This document shows positions 48,500 to 57,364 of a stretch of DNA of 64,000 nt, one piece after another (position 1 is the stretch's first letter; each line of letters opens with the position of its first letter). This stretch comes from Afipia sp. (GTDB taxonomy: Bacteria > Pseudomonadota > Alphaproteobacteria > Rhizobiales > Xanthobacteraceae), in the NCBI GenBank assembly GCA_024508675.1, contig JANINQ010000001.1, positions 742,545 to 806,544 on the forward strand. Direction: 5' to 3'. Position numbers and translations under genes: made by a program. Under the pieces are notes generated by a model. The model was not told where the DNA came from. It did not search any database and was given only the letters and a program-made list of their open reading frames with translations.

Positions 48500-49846
48500 A
48501 TGCGCATCTTTGGTTTGGAAATCACGCGGTCACGGAAGGAAAAGTCCCTTTCCGGCGTGCCGGGGAACCGCGGCGGATGGTGGCCGGTCGTTTGGGAGAG
48601 TTTTCCCGGCGCATGGCAACGCAATGTAGAGGTCAGGCACGATAGCGTTCTTTCGTTTCATGCCGACTTCGCGTGCAAGACGCTGATAGCGTCGGACATT
48701 GCGAAGATGCGCGTCAAACTGGTCGCGCGCGGCCCCAACGATATCTGGACGGAAACGACGAATCCGGCCTATGCGGTGCTGCGGAAGCCGAACCCTTGGC
48801 AGACCCGAATTCAGTTCTTTGAGAGCTGGGTGATCTCGAAGCTTCAGCGTGGCAATACCTACGTTCTGAAGGTGCGCGACGGCCGCAATGTCGTCAAACA
48901 CCTCTACGTGCTCGACCCGCAACTCGTCACGCCGCTCGTTTCGGACAGCGGGGATGTGTTCTATCAACTCAACGCGGACAGCCTGTCTGGCGTTAAGGAA
49001 GCCGTCGTTGTCCCGGCCCGCGAAATCATTCACGATCGGTTCAATTGCATTCTCCATCCGCTGGTTGGTGTGTCTCCGATCTTCGCGGGCGGCTTGGCCG
49101 CAATGCAGGGCTTGGCGATCCAGAACAATTCGACCGAGTTCTTTCAGGGTGGCTCAACGGCGCCTGGTATTCTGACGGCCCCCGGCGCGATCTCGGATGA
49201 GACGGCAGCGCGCCTGAAATCGCATTGGGAGACGAACTACACCGGCAAGGGAACCGCGAAGAAGGTCGCAGTTCTCGGCGATGGCCTCAAATACGAGGCC
49301 ATGTCGATGAAGAACACCGATGCGCAGCTTATTGAACAGCTCCGCTGGACGGCCGAAGTTGTGTGTTCGGTCTATCACGTTCCGCCCTACAAGATCGGCG
49401 TGGGCCAGATGCCGACGGTCAACAACGTGCAGTCGCTCAACATCGAATACTATTCGCAGGCGCTTCAGGTGCTGATCGAGAGCATCGAGCTTTGCCTCGA
49501 TGAGGGGCTGGGGGTTGGCGAAAATCTTGGGACTGAGTTCGATCTGGATGGCCTGCTTCGCATGGATAGCGCCACGCAGATGGATGTGCTCGAGAAGGCC
49601 AAGGGCAAGCTGACGCCGAACGAACAGCGGAAGCGGCTCAACGCGCCGCCGGTCGCCGGTGGCGATACCGTCTACATGCAGGAACAGGATCATAGCCTCG
49701 AATGGTTGTCGCGCCGAGATGCGCAGCCGATCGCGCAGCCGGCGGCGCCGGAACCGGCCAACCCGCTCGCCGACGATGATCCGAACCAAGCCCGCGCGGT
49801 TCTCGCGCTGTACGAGAAAGACCTCCGAGAGGCCCTGAATGCTTGA
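48500..49846 (+). CDS. HK97-family portal protein
   Basis: This 448-residue portal has the family patterns FACKTLIASDIAKMRVKLV near 56-74, AYAVLRKPNPWQTR near 91-104, GLAIQNNSTEFFQGGSTAPGIL near 199-220 and VCSVYHVPPYKIGVGQMPTVNN near 289-310. It forms the dodecameric ring at one vertex through which DNA passes. The Ala/Pro-rich tail after residue 400 is disordered. It overlaps the collagen-like gene by 8 bases. Confidence 0.93.
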   Translation: MRIFGLEITRSRKEKSLSGVPGNRGGWWPVVWESFPGAWQRNVEVRHDSVLSFHADFACKTLIASDIAKMRVKLVARGPNDIWTETTNPAYAVLRKPNPWQTRIQFFESWVISKLQRGNTYVLKVRDGRNVVKHLYVLDPQLVTPLVSDSGDVFYQLNADSLSGVKEAVVVPAREIIHDRFNCILHPLVGVSPIFAGGLAAMQGLAIQNNSTEFFQGGSTAPGILTAPGAISDETAARLKSHWETNYTGKGTAKKVAVLGDGLKYEAMSMKNTDAQLIEQLRWTAEVVCSVYHVPPYKIGVGQMPTVNNVQSLNIEYYSQALQVLIESIELCLDEGLGVGENLGTEFDLDGLLRMDSATQMDVLEKAKGKLTPNEQRKRLNAPPVAGGDTVYMQEQDHSLEWLSRRDAQPIAQPAAPEPANPLADDDPNQARAVLALYEKDLREALNA

Positions 49847-50663
49847 TACTAAAGCACTCGCGGAGGTTACCGCGGTCATCGTCAAGGCGCATGTGGACGC
49901 CGCCTTATTGCCGCTGCTGCGTAGAATTGACGAACTGGAAAAACGAGAGCCAATGCGGGGTGAGCCGGGGCAGGCGGGTCGCGACGGCGTCGACGGGAAG
50001 GATGGCGCCGATGGAAAGGATGGCGCGGCGGGCCGCGACGGCAAGGACGCCGAGCCTGTTGAGGATGAGCAGATCGCTGCAGTCGTGGCCGCCTATCTGG
50101 CCGCGAATCCGCCGGCCGCAGGCAAGGATGGTCGTGACGGGATTGACGGCCGGGATGGCAAAGACGGCGTGTCAGGCCGCGACGGAGCGGACGGAAAAGA
50201 CGGAGCGCCGGGTGTAAAGGGTACGGACGGAAGGGACGGAATTTCACTCGCCGGGGCGATGATCGATCGCGAGGGCAATCTTATCGTAACGATGTCCAAT
50301 GGCGAGCACCGCCAACTGGGTGCCGTTGTTGGACGGGACGGTCGCGATGGTAAGGATGGCTCTGCGGGGGCCGCAGGTATGGATGGCCGCGATGGCGTCG
50401 GTTTTGAGGACCTCACTATGATCGAGGACGAGCGCGGCATCGTTCTTCGGTTCATCCGCGGAGAGGTCGTCAAAGACTTCGCACTCCCGGTCGTTATCGA
50501 TCGCGGTGTTTATCGCGAGGGAACGTTCTACCTCAAGGGATCAGGCGTGACGTGGGGCGGTTCATTTTGGATTGCTCAAGAAGACACGACCGACAAGCCG
50601 GAGATTTCCAAAGCATGGCGCCTCGCCGTTAAGCGCGGTCGCGACGGCAAGGATGCCAAGTAA
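49839..50663 (+). CDS. Collagen-like repeat protein
   Basis: This 274-residue protein has a short helical start (residues 3-38), then Gly-X-Y repeats in three blocks at about 41-70, 95-134 and 165-187, with frequent GKDG and GRDG triplets. Short folded segments lie between (71-94 helical, 135-164 beta). The C-terminal 85 residues include GVYREGTFYLKGSGVTWGGS, a small beta domain seen at the end of some phage collagen-like proteins. It should form a trimeric stalk. Its place between portal and connectors suggests a head-decoration fibre or neck fibre. Confidence 0.8.
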   Translation: MLDTKALAEVTAVIVKAHVDAALLPLLRRIDELEKREPMRGEPGQAGRDGVDGKDGADGKDGAAGRDGKDAEPVEDEQIAAVVAAYLAANPPAAGKDGRDGIDGRDGKDGVSGRDGADGKDGAPGVKGTDGRDGISLAGAMIDREGNLIVTMSNGEHRQLGAVVGRDGRDGKDGSAGAAGMDGRDGVGFEDLTMIEDERGIVLRFIRGEVVKDFALPVVIDRGVYREGTFYLKGSGVTWGGSFWIAQEDTTDKPEISKAWRLAVKRGRDGKDAK

Positions 50664-51025
50664 TGGCCGGGCTGGTCACGGTCGAGCAGGTCGATAACGC
50701 GCTGAAACTCGGGCTCGCCGCTGATGTTGGCGACCCATCAACTGGCGATGGTGATACATCACGCCTCGACGATATTGAACTAAAGATCGAGCAGGCCACG
50801 GACCTTGTCTTGGACTTCATTCAACCCAAGCCCGATCCGGCCTGGACGATCGAAACCGTTCCGCCCCGTGTCTCTGCGGCAATCATTATCGCAATCCGAT
50901 GCCTTTTGGATGACACCGAGGAATCGTTGGTCATACTGACCGGGTTGTCCGGTATGACCGGACCAGATCCGAAGAACCCGATCGCAGCACTGCTTTGGCG
51001 GCTGCGAGACCCGTCTATGGCGTGA
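50663..51025 (+). CDS. Head-tail connector protein (gp6-like)
   Basis: This 120-residue helical protein begins MAGLVTVEQVDNALKLGLAA and has DIELKIEQATDLVLDFIQPK and a helix starting PRVSAAIIIAIRCLLDD. The pattern matches HK97 gp6-type connectors, which assemble as a ring under the portal. It overlaps the previous gene by one base and precedes the head-closure gene by 3 bases. Confidence 0.8.
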   Translation: MAGLVTVEQVDNALKLGLAADVGDPSTGDGDTSRLDDIELKIEQATDLVLDFIQPKPDPAWTIETVPPRVSAAIIIAIRCLLDDTEESLVILTGLSGMTGPDPKNPIAALLWRLRDPSMA

Positions 51026-51028
51026 TCG

Positions 51029-51397
51029 ATGCCTGCCAACAGCCAACGCTATGGCGCGCTGCGCTACCGGCTGCATTTTCAGCGTCGCGCCGACGTCGAT
51101 GATGGATTTGGAAATGTCATCCCCGGGGCTGGCGACTTCACGACCGCATTCACAATGGATGCGGCGATGAGGCCGCGCAACGGTGGCGAGACGGTGATGC
51201 AGGCGCGCCTGCAGGGTCGCCAGCCGTGGATTGTTACAGTCCGCAGTTGCGCGCCGATGAAAGATGTGACGACCGCCTGGCGCCTGGTCGACGCGAGGAA
51301 TGCCAATCGGAGTTTCGACATCAACGCCGCGCCTGTCGATCAGGACGGCAAGGGGCAATGGCTCGATCTGCTGGTGACGGAAGGCGAGCCAAGCTAA
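51029..51397 (+). CDS. Head-tail adaptor/stopper protein
   Basis: This 122-residue beta-rich protein has LRYRLHFQRRADVDDGFGNV near the start and RQPWIVTVRSCAPMKDVTTA in the middle, as in SPP1 gp16-type stoppers (Phage_H_T_join). It closes the head after packaging and binds the tail. It ends at the start of the gp10-like gene with a one-base overlap. Confidence 0.8.
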   Translation: MPANSQRYGALRYRLHFQRRADVDDGFGNVIPGAGDFTTAFTMDAAMRPRNGGETVMQARLQGRQPWIVTVRSCAPMKDVTTAWRLVDARNANRSFDINAAPVDQDGKGQWLDLLVTEGEPS

Positions 51398-51879
51398 TGG
51401 CGGTATCGGTTCAGGGCCTAAAATCTTTGCAGGCGAAGCTCAAGCGCCTCGCTCCCGAGACAAGGTCGGCACTGAAACAGGCATTGGCCGAAAGCGCCGA
51501 CGAAATGACGCGGATGATGAAGAATCTCGCTCCGGAAGATTCGGGAGACCTCAAGCGAAGCATCGGTTCTACCTTCGGTCGATATCGTGCGGAGAATTCC
51601 AATGTGCGCGGGGTGTCGACATCGGCGGGCGTTGGCGATCCCGACCTCTCCGTTACGATCCACGCTGGCGATGCAAAGGCTTGGTATGCCGCGCTTGTAG
51701 AATTCGGGACCGCGCCGCACACAAACGGCGGGCGATTTAAGGGCAGCCATAACCCTGGCATGGCCGCCCAGCCATACTTCTTCCCGACCTATCGGGCGCT
51801 GAAAAAGCGCGTGAAGAGCCGTATATCGCGGGCTACAACGCGGGCCGCGAAGAAGGCGGTTTCGGGAGGCGTGAGGTGA
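51397..51879 (+). CDS. HK97 gp10-like tail-completion protein
   Basis: This 160-residue protein starts at ATG 51397. LKSLQAKLKRLAPETRSALK near 8-27, the central ARMMKN-like region APEDSGDLKRSIG near 53-65, and WYAALVEFGTAPH near 100-112 are typical of the HK97-gp10 family. A basic tail RKRVKSRISRAT-like follows (KKRVKSRISRATTRAAKK). It completes the head-tail joint. A GTG start of the next gene overlaps by 4 bases. Confidence 0.85.
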   Translation: MAVSVQGLKSLQAKLKRLAPETRSALKQALAESADEMTRMMKNLAPEDSGDLKRSIGSTFGRYRAENSNVRGVSTSAGVGDPDLSVTIHAGDAKAWYAALVEFGTAPHTNGGRFKGSHNPGMAAQPYFFPTYRALKKRVKSRISRATTRAAKKAVSGGVR

Positions 51880-52307
51880 GCCCTTCGTTCGAGCTTATTT
51901 CGGCCGCTATGAACAAGCTCAAAGCGACAACGGCTGTGACATTCTTTGTCGACGACAGGATTTTTGATCGCGTCCCGGAAAAGCAGGATCGCTCACCGAA
52001 CGTCGAAGGCCCGTACATCAGTTTCGGTCCCACGTCAGGTGTGCCGGACGACGCTGAATGCATGGACGGCGTCCAGATTACGTTTCAGGTCGATGTTTGG
52101 TCATGGGGCGCAGGAGATGCTTACTCGTCCGCCGAGTGCCACAAACTCAGCGATGCAGTCCGACGCGCCCTGCACAATGCAGAACTTGCGCTCACGCAGA
52201 GCGCGCTTGTCACTTTGACTTGTGAGCTTTTCCGAATTCTTCGCGATCCTGACGGCGTGACAAATCACGGCGTGATCCAGTTTACGGCGGTCGTCGAGAC
52301 GCCCTGA
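51876..52307 (+). CDS. DUF3168-type tail terminator protein
   Basis: This 143-residue protein starts at GTG 51876. DRIFDRVPEKQDRSPNVEGP, followed by YISFGPTSG and ITFQVDVWSWG, fits DUF3168/gp17-like tail terminators. It caps the tail tube at the head-proximal end. It lies directly upstream of the tail tube gene, as in other siphophages. Confidence 0.82.
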   Translation: MSPSFELISAAMNKLKATTAVTFFVDDRIFDRVPEKQDRSPNVEGPYISFGPTSGVPDDAECMDGVQITFQVDVWSWGAGDAYSSAECHKLSDAVRRALHNAELALTQSALVTLTCELFRILRDPDGVTNHGVIQFTAVVETP

Positions 52308-52335
52308 TACTCGACTTTTCTAAGAGGAGGCCATC

Positions 52336-52779
52336 ATGGCTCAGGCAACCCGCATCAAGGGCGGCAAGGTTCGCGTGCTTCTCGAAACCAGCACGCCCGG
52401 CACATACGCCGCTCCGTGCGGCTTCACGTCCAAGACCGTGACGTTCACCAAAGCTCTGGAAGACGTCAATATCCCGGACTGCGACGACCCCGATGCAGTG
52501 CCGTGGCTGGGTCGCGATGCATCCTCGCTGGCCATGTCGATCTCTGGCGAAGGCGTCCTCGCATCCGAGAGCGTCGAAACTTGGCTCGATGCCTGGGAGA
52601 ATGTCGACTCCGTCGGCGTGAAAGTCGAGATCGAGTATCCGGCCAAGACTATCACCTACACCGGCCGCATGCAGGTCGAAACCATGGAGGCGACAGCGCC
52701 GAATGGTCAGACGGTTACCAGCAACATTTCCATGCAGTCTGACGGCGAGATGGTTCGGACTCGCACTCCGGCCTCCTGA
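52336..52779 (+). CDS. Major tail tube protein
   Basis: This 147-residue beta protein starts with MAQATRIKGGKVRVLLETST and contains FTKALEDVNIPDCDDPD and ITYTGRMQVETMEATAPNGQ, the layout of rhizobial/GTA-like phage tail tubes. GAGGAGG lies upstream. It polymerises around the tape measure. A one-base overlap with the chaperone gene follows. Confidence 0.85.
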   Translation: MAQATRIKGGKVRVLLETSTPGTYAAPCGFTSKTVTFTKALEDVNIPDCDDPDAVPWLGRDASSLAMSISGEGVLASESVETWLDAWENVDSVGVKVEIEYPAKTITYTGRMQVETMEATAPNGQTVTSNISMQSDGEMVRTRTPAS

Positions 52780-53141
52780 TGAGCCGAGACGCGACAGTTA
52801 CGCTCGACTGGGCGGACGGGGAGTATACCTTCCGGCTCGGTTGGGGCGAATTGATCAAGCTGCAAGAAGAATGCGACGCTGGTCCGGGCTTCGTGCTGCA
52901 GCGCCTCCTGACAGTGGAGTGCCGCGTTCAGGACATCTCCAGCACAATTCGCCTTGGCCTGATCGGCGGCGGGCTCGAGCCAGCAAAGGCCCTGAAGATG
53001 ATCCGCGATTATGTTGAAGCTAGGCCGCCGATGGAAAATCGGATGCTTGCTGCAGGCATTCTCGGGATCGCGTGGAATGGGCCGGGAGATGAAACGCCGG
53101 GAAAACGGCGGCGGCGTCGGAATCAGACGGCGAGCAGCTAG
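52779..53141 (+). CDS. Tail assembly chaperone, zero-frame product (G-like)
   Basis: This 120-residue protein resembles the GTA gp10-type/TAC family: LDWADGEYTFRLGWGELIKL near 9-28 and LRLGLIGGGLEP-like IRLGLIGGGLEPAKALKMIR near 66-85. It coats the tape measure during tail assembly. A GGGAAAA slippery heptamer at 53099-53105 near its end allows a -1 shift into the longer product. The zero-frame ending is Arg-rich and short. Confidence 0.85.
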   Translation: MSRDATVTLDWADGEYTFRLGWGELIKLQEECDAGPGFVLQRLLTVECRVQDISSTIRLGLIGGGLEPAKALKMIRDYVEARPPMENRMLAAGILGIAWNGPGDETPGKRRRRRNQTASS

Positions 53142-53443
53142 ACAGCCTTCCCCGCGGGAAGGTCAGGGTCTCTCTGCTCTATGGTGCCGGCGCCGCGATG
53201 GGGTTTACGCCTCAGGACGTCAACCGAATGTCGGTATGGCAGTTCTCGGCGGCGCTCAACGGGTACATCCGGGCGAATTCATCGAAGGATGATCGCAAGC
53301 TTTCGGATGCAGAGCGGGCTGAGCTTTCTGACTGGATTCTGTCGTCGGAACCAGGCCCGCGAACGCTCTCAACGAACGTCTATTGGTGGGACGGCTTGAA
53401 GTTCTCACTGTTCAAGACCGTCACTTTCCAAGTCGACAGGTAA
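52779..53443 (+). CDS. Tail assembly chaperone, -1 frameshift product (GT-like)
   Basis: A -1 slip at 53099-53105 joins 109 zero-frame residues to 112 residues read to 53443, giving about 221 residues. The downstream part has SLPRGKVRVSLLYGAGAAMG, then FTPQDVNRMSVWQFSAALNG, matching the domain that follows GTA gp10-type proteins. An ATG at 53198 could start the second part alone, but LPRGKVRVSLLYGAGAA lies before it in the same frame, which favours the shift. The fusion recruits tail tube subunits to the tape measure. Confidence 0.78.
53099..53105 (+). other. Programmed -1 frameshift slippery site GGGAAAA
   Basis: In the zero frame the heptamer reads G-GGA-AAA, the X-XXY-YYZ pattern used by phage G/GT chaperone genes (lambda uses GGGAAAG). 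The -1 frame is open only from 53093 and runs to 53443, so the shift must occur between 53093 and 53138, and this heptamer lies inside that range. Confidence 0.8.
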
Positions 53444-53446
53444 TCC

Positions 53447-55669
53447 ATGCCAACAACCGACGTTGAACGCCTCGTCGTCAGCCTTGAGGCGTCGATCACG
53501 AAGTACGAGCGCGCGATGAACAAGGCGCTCGGGCAGAGCAACGCGACTGCTGCTGGCATCGACAACAACTTCAAGAAGATGAACAAGCAGATCGAGAAAT
53601 CCTTTGATTTCTCCGGTGTGGTCACGAAGGGGCTCGCTGCGCTGGGGGTTGGATTCTCGTCCTCTGCCGCAATCCAGGCGGTTGTGGCGGCGTCAGCGCA
53701 GTTCACCGACCTGCAGAACGCCTTGAAGGTGACTGGCCTTGAAGGGGCGGCGCTTGAAAAGACATTCTCATCGTTATTCCAGATTGCCCAGAAGAACGGC
53801 ACGGCCATCGCGCCGCTGACAACGCTTTACAGCCGCGCTGCGCAATCTCAGAAGGAACTGAATGCGAATTCTGCCGACCTGCTGAAGTTTACGGATGGTG
53901 TTTCAACTGCGCTTCGCGTCGCAGGAACGAGCAGCACGCAAGCCGCTGGCGCGCTACTGCAGTTGTCGCAGGCCATCGGCTCGGGGGTTGTCCGGGCTGA
54001 AGAGTTTAATTCGGTGAACGAAGGCGCGCGGCCGATCTTGCAGGCCGTCGCGGCGGGACTCAAGGAAGCGGGCGGGTCAGTCGCCACCCTGAAAAATCTC
54101 GTCAACGACGGCAAGATCACCTCGGAGGCCTTTTTCCGCGCCTTCCTCGCTGGAATGCCGCAAATTGAGGCTCAGGCATCCAGGGCATCAGGGACCATCG
54201 GCCAAGCTAACGAGCGCATCAGCAACGCGTTCATTCTACTGGTCGGCAATCTGGACAAGATGACGGGAGCCAGCAGCAATGCTGCGAGAAACCTGTCTGC
54301 TCTTGGTGGGGTCCTCGAAGGACTGCCAGCATATTTCGAGGCGGCCTCCGGGAAGCTAGACACGTTCCAGCAAAAGCTGACCGAGCTTGGCAATAGCTCA
54401 GTCTGGACGAAGATCGCCAAGTTCATGGGTGCGGACCTTTCCTTGAAGGGCCTGCAAGATGCGGGCATTTCTCCGCCAACAGGTGGCATCCCAGACGTTG
54501 AACTGATCCAGCAGAGCCAGCAGCTTGCGAAGGTTACGAAGGACCTTCTGCTGTGGGAAGGCCAGCTCGCAGATGCCCGAGAGACGGCTGCGAATACCGG
54601 TCTTGAACTGGACCGCCAGCGGGTCAAATCAATCGAAGAGACGATTTCCGCTCTGCGCACCGAGCAGGGATTGCTTCAGCAGCGCGCGCAATATCTTGCA
54701 AAGCCTGACACCGGCCCCGGCGGTCGCGTAGCAGAAGGCGCGCGCGATCCCCTCGGGCAGGCGCCGGCGCCGCCGACAATCAAGCCGGTATCGGTCAAGG
54801 ACTTCAAGCCGCCGGCATCCAAGGGCGACGCAGACACGACTGCGTTTGAGCGATCGACATCACAATTGGAGAAGCGGATCGCTCTTCTGAAATCTGAGGC
54901 TGAAACACTCGGCCTTGGAGACGCAGCGCGAGAACGCGCGAGGGCTGTTATCGAACTCGAAACAGCGGCGCGCAAGACGAACGCGGACGCGGGGCTTGGA
55001 CAGAACGTCATTACTGCAGCGCAAAGGGTTGAAATCGACAAGCTGGCGAACTCTTACGCAGCAGCGACGCAAAAGCTTGAACAAATGAATACGCCGCTCC
55101 ATCAACTTGCGCGTTCGTCGGCCGATCTAAGCAAGCAGCTAAACGAGATGGCGGCTAACTCTCTTAATTCGTTGACCGATGAACTGGCCGACGTGGTGAC
55201 TGGCACGCAAACTGTGCAAGAAGCTTTCTCGAAGATGGCCGCGGCGATCATCAACGATCTGGCCAAGATCGCGATCAGGCAGGCGATTACCGGCCCGATT
55301 GCGGCGGGTCTTGCAGGCCTGTTTGGCGGTGGTGGCGTGGCCGGACTTCTTGCTGGTGCCAGAGCCGCCGGCGGTCCGGTCACCGGGGGGCGACCATATT
55401 TGGTGGGTGAGAATGGCCCAGAAGTCATGGTGCCCGGCCGTAGCGGGATGGTCATTCCGAACAGCGCGCTCCGAAAAGCTCCAACTGGGGGCGGTGCTCC
55501 ATCGGTCGTCATCTACAACAACCCGACCTATCAGGCGGGCATCGGGCCCTCCGACATGGCGCAGATCGAGGCCATGCAGCAGCAGAATAACCAGCAGCTT
55601 CGCGGTGTGATCCTCAGCGATCTTCGCCGCGGCGTAGCAGCAGATTCCAGGTTTCTCGGACAAAACTGA
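53447..55669 (+). CDS. Tape measure protein
   Basis: This 740-residue protein determines tail length. The N-terminal 60 residues form a coiled coil. Residues 75-250 match the conserved tape-measure domain (FTDLQNALKVTGLEGAALEK, then VVRAEEFNSVNEGARPILQA). Coiled coils near 375-425 and 470-590 follow, and a Gly-rich hydrophobic stretch near 620-650 may insert into the host membrane. The C-terminal PTGGGAPSVVIYNNPTY region is typical. At 740 residues it predicts a fairly short tail, about 110 nm by the usual 0.15 nm per residue rule. Confidence 0.92.
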   Translation: MPTTDVERLVVSLEASITKYERAMNKALGQSNATAAGIDNNFKKMNKQIEKSFDFSGVVTKGLAALGVGFSSSAAIQAVVAASAQFTDLQNALKVTGLEGAALEKTFSSLFQIAQKNGTAIAPLTTLYSRAAQSQKELNANSADLLKFTDGVSTALRVAGTSSTQAAGALLQLSQAIGSGVVRAEEFNSVNEGARPILQAVAAGLKEAGGSVATLKNLVNDGKITSEAFFRAFLAGMPQIEAQASRASGTIGQANERISNAFILLVGNLDKMTGASSNAARNLSALGGVLEGLPAYFEAASGKLDTFQQKLTELGNSSVWTKIAKFMGADLSLKGLQDAGISPPTGGIPDVELIQQSQQLAKVTKDLLLWEGQLADARETAANTGLELDRQRVKSIEETISALRTEQGLLQQRAQYLAKPDTGPGGRVAEGARDPLGQAPAPPTIKPVSVKDFKPPASKGDADTTAFERSTSQLEKRIALLKSEAETLGLGDAARERARAVIELETAARKTNADAGLGQNVITAAQRVEIDKLANSYAAATQKLEQMNTPLHQLARSSADLSKQLNEMAANSLNSLTDELADVVTGTQTVQEAFSKMAAAIINDLAKIAIRQAITGPIAAGLAGLFGGGGVAGLLAGARAAGGPVTGGRPYLVGENGPEVMVPGRSGMVIPNSALRKAPTGGGAPSVVIYNNPTYQAGIGPSDMAQIEAMQQQNNQQLRGVILSDLRRGVAADSRFLGQN

Positions 55670-56403
55670 TGGCGATATGGGATTGGCCGAAATGCTGGCG
55701 AGCAACGACGCAGAGCCAGTTCTATCTGGCATCGTCGAGCCTCTCCTCAAAGTCGCCGTACACCGGCCAACTCACGGTCTATGGCCCTGCGGTTCAGGTG
55801 TGGACCGCGAAGCTCACGTTTCCACGAATGAAGGCGGATGACGACCGGATGTCGTGGCGCGAGGTGCAGGCCTTCGTCTCGCGCCTCAAGGGCATCAGCG
55901 GGATGCTGCGCATCGTCGATTATCACCGGATGAAGACGGCCTATGACCAGTACGCGGTCGATCCGGCGGAGCAGAATTGGAGCGACGGCACTCCGTTCTC
56001 GGATGGTCATGGGTGGGTCGAAGGTTTCTTGCCGCCAACCATCGAGGCCGACGACGCCGCGGAGGAGGGTGCTACGAGCTTGGTGGTGCGCGGCCTTCCG
56101 GTGAATTTGGACAAGCCGCTGCGTATGGGAGACCTGTTTGAGGTGCGGCCGAATGGTATCCCGGCAACCCACGGTCACCTCTATGAATGCGTGGCGAACG
56201 TGAAAACGAACGGCGACGGCAAGACGCGGCTGTATTTTGAACCGCCGCTGCGCAAGGGCGTCGCTGCCGGCGACATGATCGTGATCCGATATCCGACCGG
56301 CGTGTTCCGTCTCGCCTCCGAGCAGGAGGGCGTCGTGCAGCGCAGCCTGCTCAATCGCGGCGATATGGGCTTCTCGCTCTCCGAGGTGCTACCGTGGCAG
56401 TAA
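55669..56403 (+). CDS. Distal tail protein
   Basis: This 244-residue protein is beta-rich. SSKSPYTGQLTVYGPAVQVW and LTFPRMKADDDRMSWREVQA near 28-70 are typical of rhizobial siphophage distal tail proteins, and WSDGTPFSDGHGWVEGFLPP lies in the middle. It follows the tape measure, the usual place for Dit-like hub proteins. Its end overlaps the next gene by 10 bases. Confidence 0.72.
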   Translation: MAIWDWPKCWRATTQSQFYLASSSLSSKSPYTGQLTVYGPAVQVWTAKLTFPRMKADDDRMSWREVQAFVSRLKGISGMLRIVDYHRMKTAYDQYAVDPAEQNWSDGTPFSDGHGWVEGFLPPTIEADDAAEEGATSLVVRGLPVNLDKPLRMGDLFEVRPNGIPATHGHLYECVANVKTNGDGKTRLYFEPPLRKGVAAGDMIVIRYPTGVFRLASEQEGVVQRSLLNRGDMGFSLSEVLPWQ

Positions 56404-56951
56404 CCGATGTCCGGTTTCGCCAGCATATCCGGAAGGGCGGAGAGGTCGCGCTTCTCTGTTACATCGATCATCCAGATGGCGAGGTTTATCTCTGGTCTCG
56501 TGTCGGGACGCTGAAGTGGAACGGGCAGGAGTGGCGCGGCATTGGCGCGCTCGGTCGCGTCACCGGCATTTCAAAGACAACAACACTGGAACTCAAGCAA
56601 GTGACGTTCGAGCTTGCCGGCGTTCCGTTGGACGGTATCGGCAATCTCCTGCAGGGCGATGTCCGCAATCGTTCGATCAAGTTGTGGCTAGCGGGTATCC
56701 ATCGCAACAAGGTGGTTGGCGAGCCGTATCTGATCATCGACGACCTGATGGATTACCAGACGTTGAGCGTTTCGGATGACGGCACTGCAACGCTGAAAAT
56801 CACGGTGAACGTCGGCTTCTGGACGATTGAGCGCGCGATCAACGAGTCCTATACACACGAATCCCAGATCGCGGAATATCCGGGCGACTCCGGCCTCAGC
56901 CTTCTCACCAGCCTGGCCAACAAGCAAACGAACTGGCGTCTCACGCCGTGA
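56394..56951 (+). CDS. Tail tip protein
   Basis: This 185-residue protein starts at GTG 56394. GEVALLCYIDHPDGEVYLWS and ISKTTTLELKQVTFELAGVP are followed by LTSLANKQTNWRLTP at the end. It probably corresponds to a lambda gpL/DUF2163-like tip protein connecting the distal tail ring to the hub. It overlaps the DUF6950 gene by 4 bases. Confidence 0.7.
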   Translation: MAVTDVRFRQHIRKGGEVALLCYIDHPDGEVYLWSRVGTLKWNGQEWRGIGALGRVTGISKTTTLELKQVTFELAGVPLDGIGNLLQGDVRNRSIKLWLAGIHRNKVVGEPYLIIDDLMDYQTLSVSDDGTATLKITVNVGFWTIERAINESYTHESQIAEYPGDSGLSLLTSLANKQTNWRLTP

Positions 56952-57364
56952 AGAAACGCGAAGCTCTGGAATCTGCGATCCGCGCAGCAGTCCAGAGGTG
57001 GGTGCGCGAAGAATTCCAATGGGGGCGTGCAGACTGCCTGCTTTCGCTTGCGGACATCATCCTCGCGGCTCGCGGCTATGACCCTGCCGCGCAGTTCCGC
57101 GGTCGATACAAAACGCGCATCGGCGCATATCGCATAACGCGGGATTTCGGCGGCCCGGCAGGCGCGCTCGCTGCAATGGCTTACGAGTGCGGCTGGAATG
57201 AAATCGACCCGGCGCGCGCGAAGCTTGGCGACATCGGAACTTTCGCGAACGGTCCGGCAAGCGGTGGCGTGATCCGGGATTCCTTTCTCTGGATTGGCAG
57301 AACGGAAACGGGCTTTGCCGGCATTCCGGCGACGCAGGTTGATCGGGCTTGGCGAGTTAAATGA
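56948..57364 (+). CDS. DUF6950/NlpC-like tail tip protein
   Basis: This 138-residue protein has WGRADCLLSLADIILAARGY near residues 25-44, matching the Cys region of NlpC/P60-like folds in GTA and siphophage tail tips (DUF6950). Asp27 and Cys28 occupy the DC position. It is thought to assist cell-wall penetration. A His is not obvious at the usual position, so catalysis is uncertain. It overlaps the hub gene by 4 bases. Confidence 0.72.
   Translation: MKKREALESAIRAAVQRWVREEFQWGRADCLLSLADIILAARGYDPAAQFRGRYKTRIGAYRITRDFGGPAGALAAMAYECGWNEIDPARAKLGDIGTFANGPASGGVIRDSFLWIGRTETGFAGIPATQVDRAWRVK

Noticed and set aside
49950..50420. Repetitive DNA as a CRISPR or tandem-repeat array
   Set aside because: The periodicity is 9 bases and in frame with Gly-X-Y codons of the collagen-like protein, and there are no spacers.
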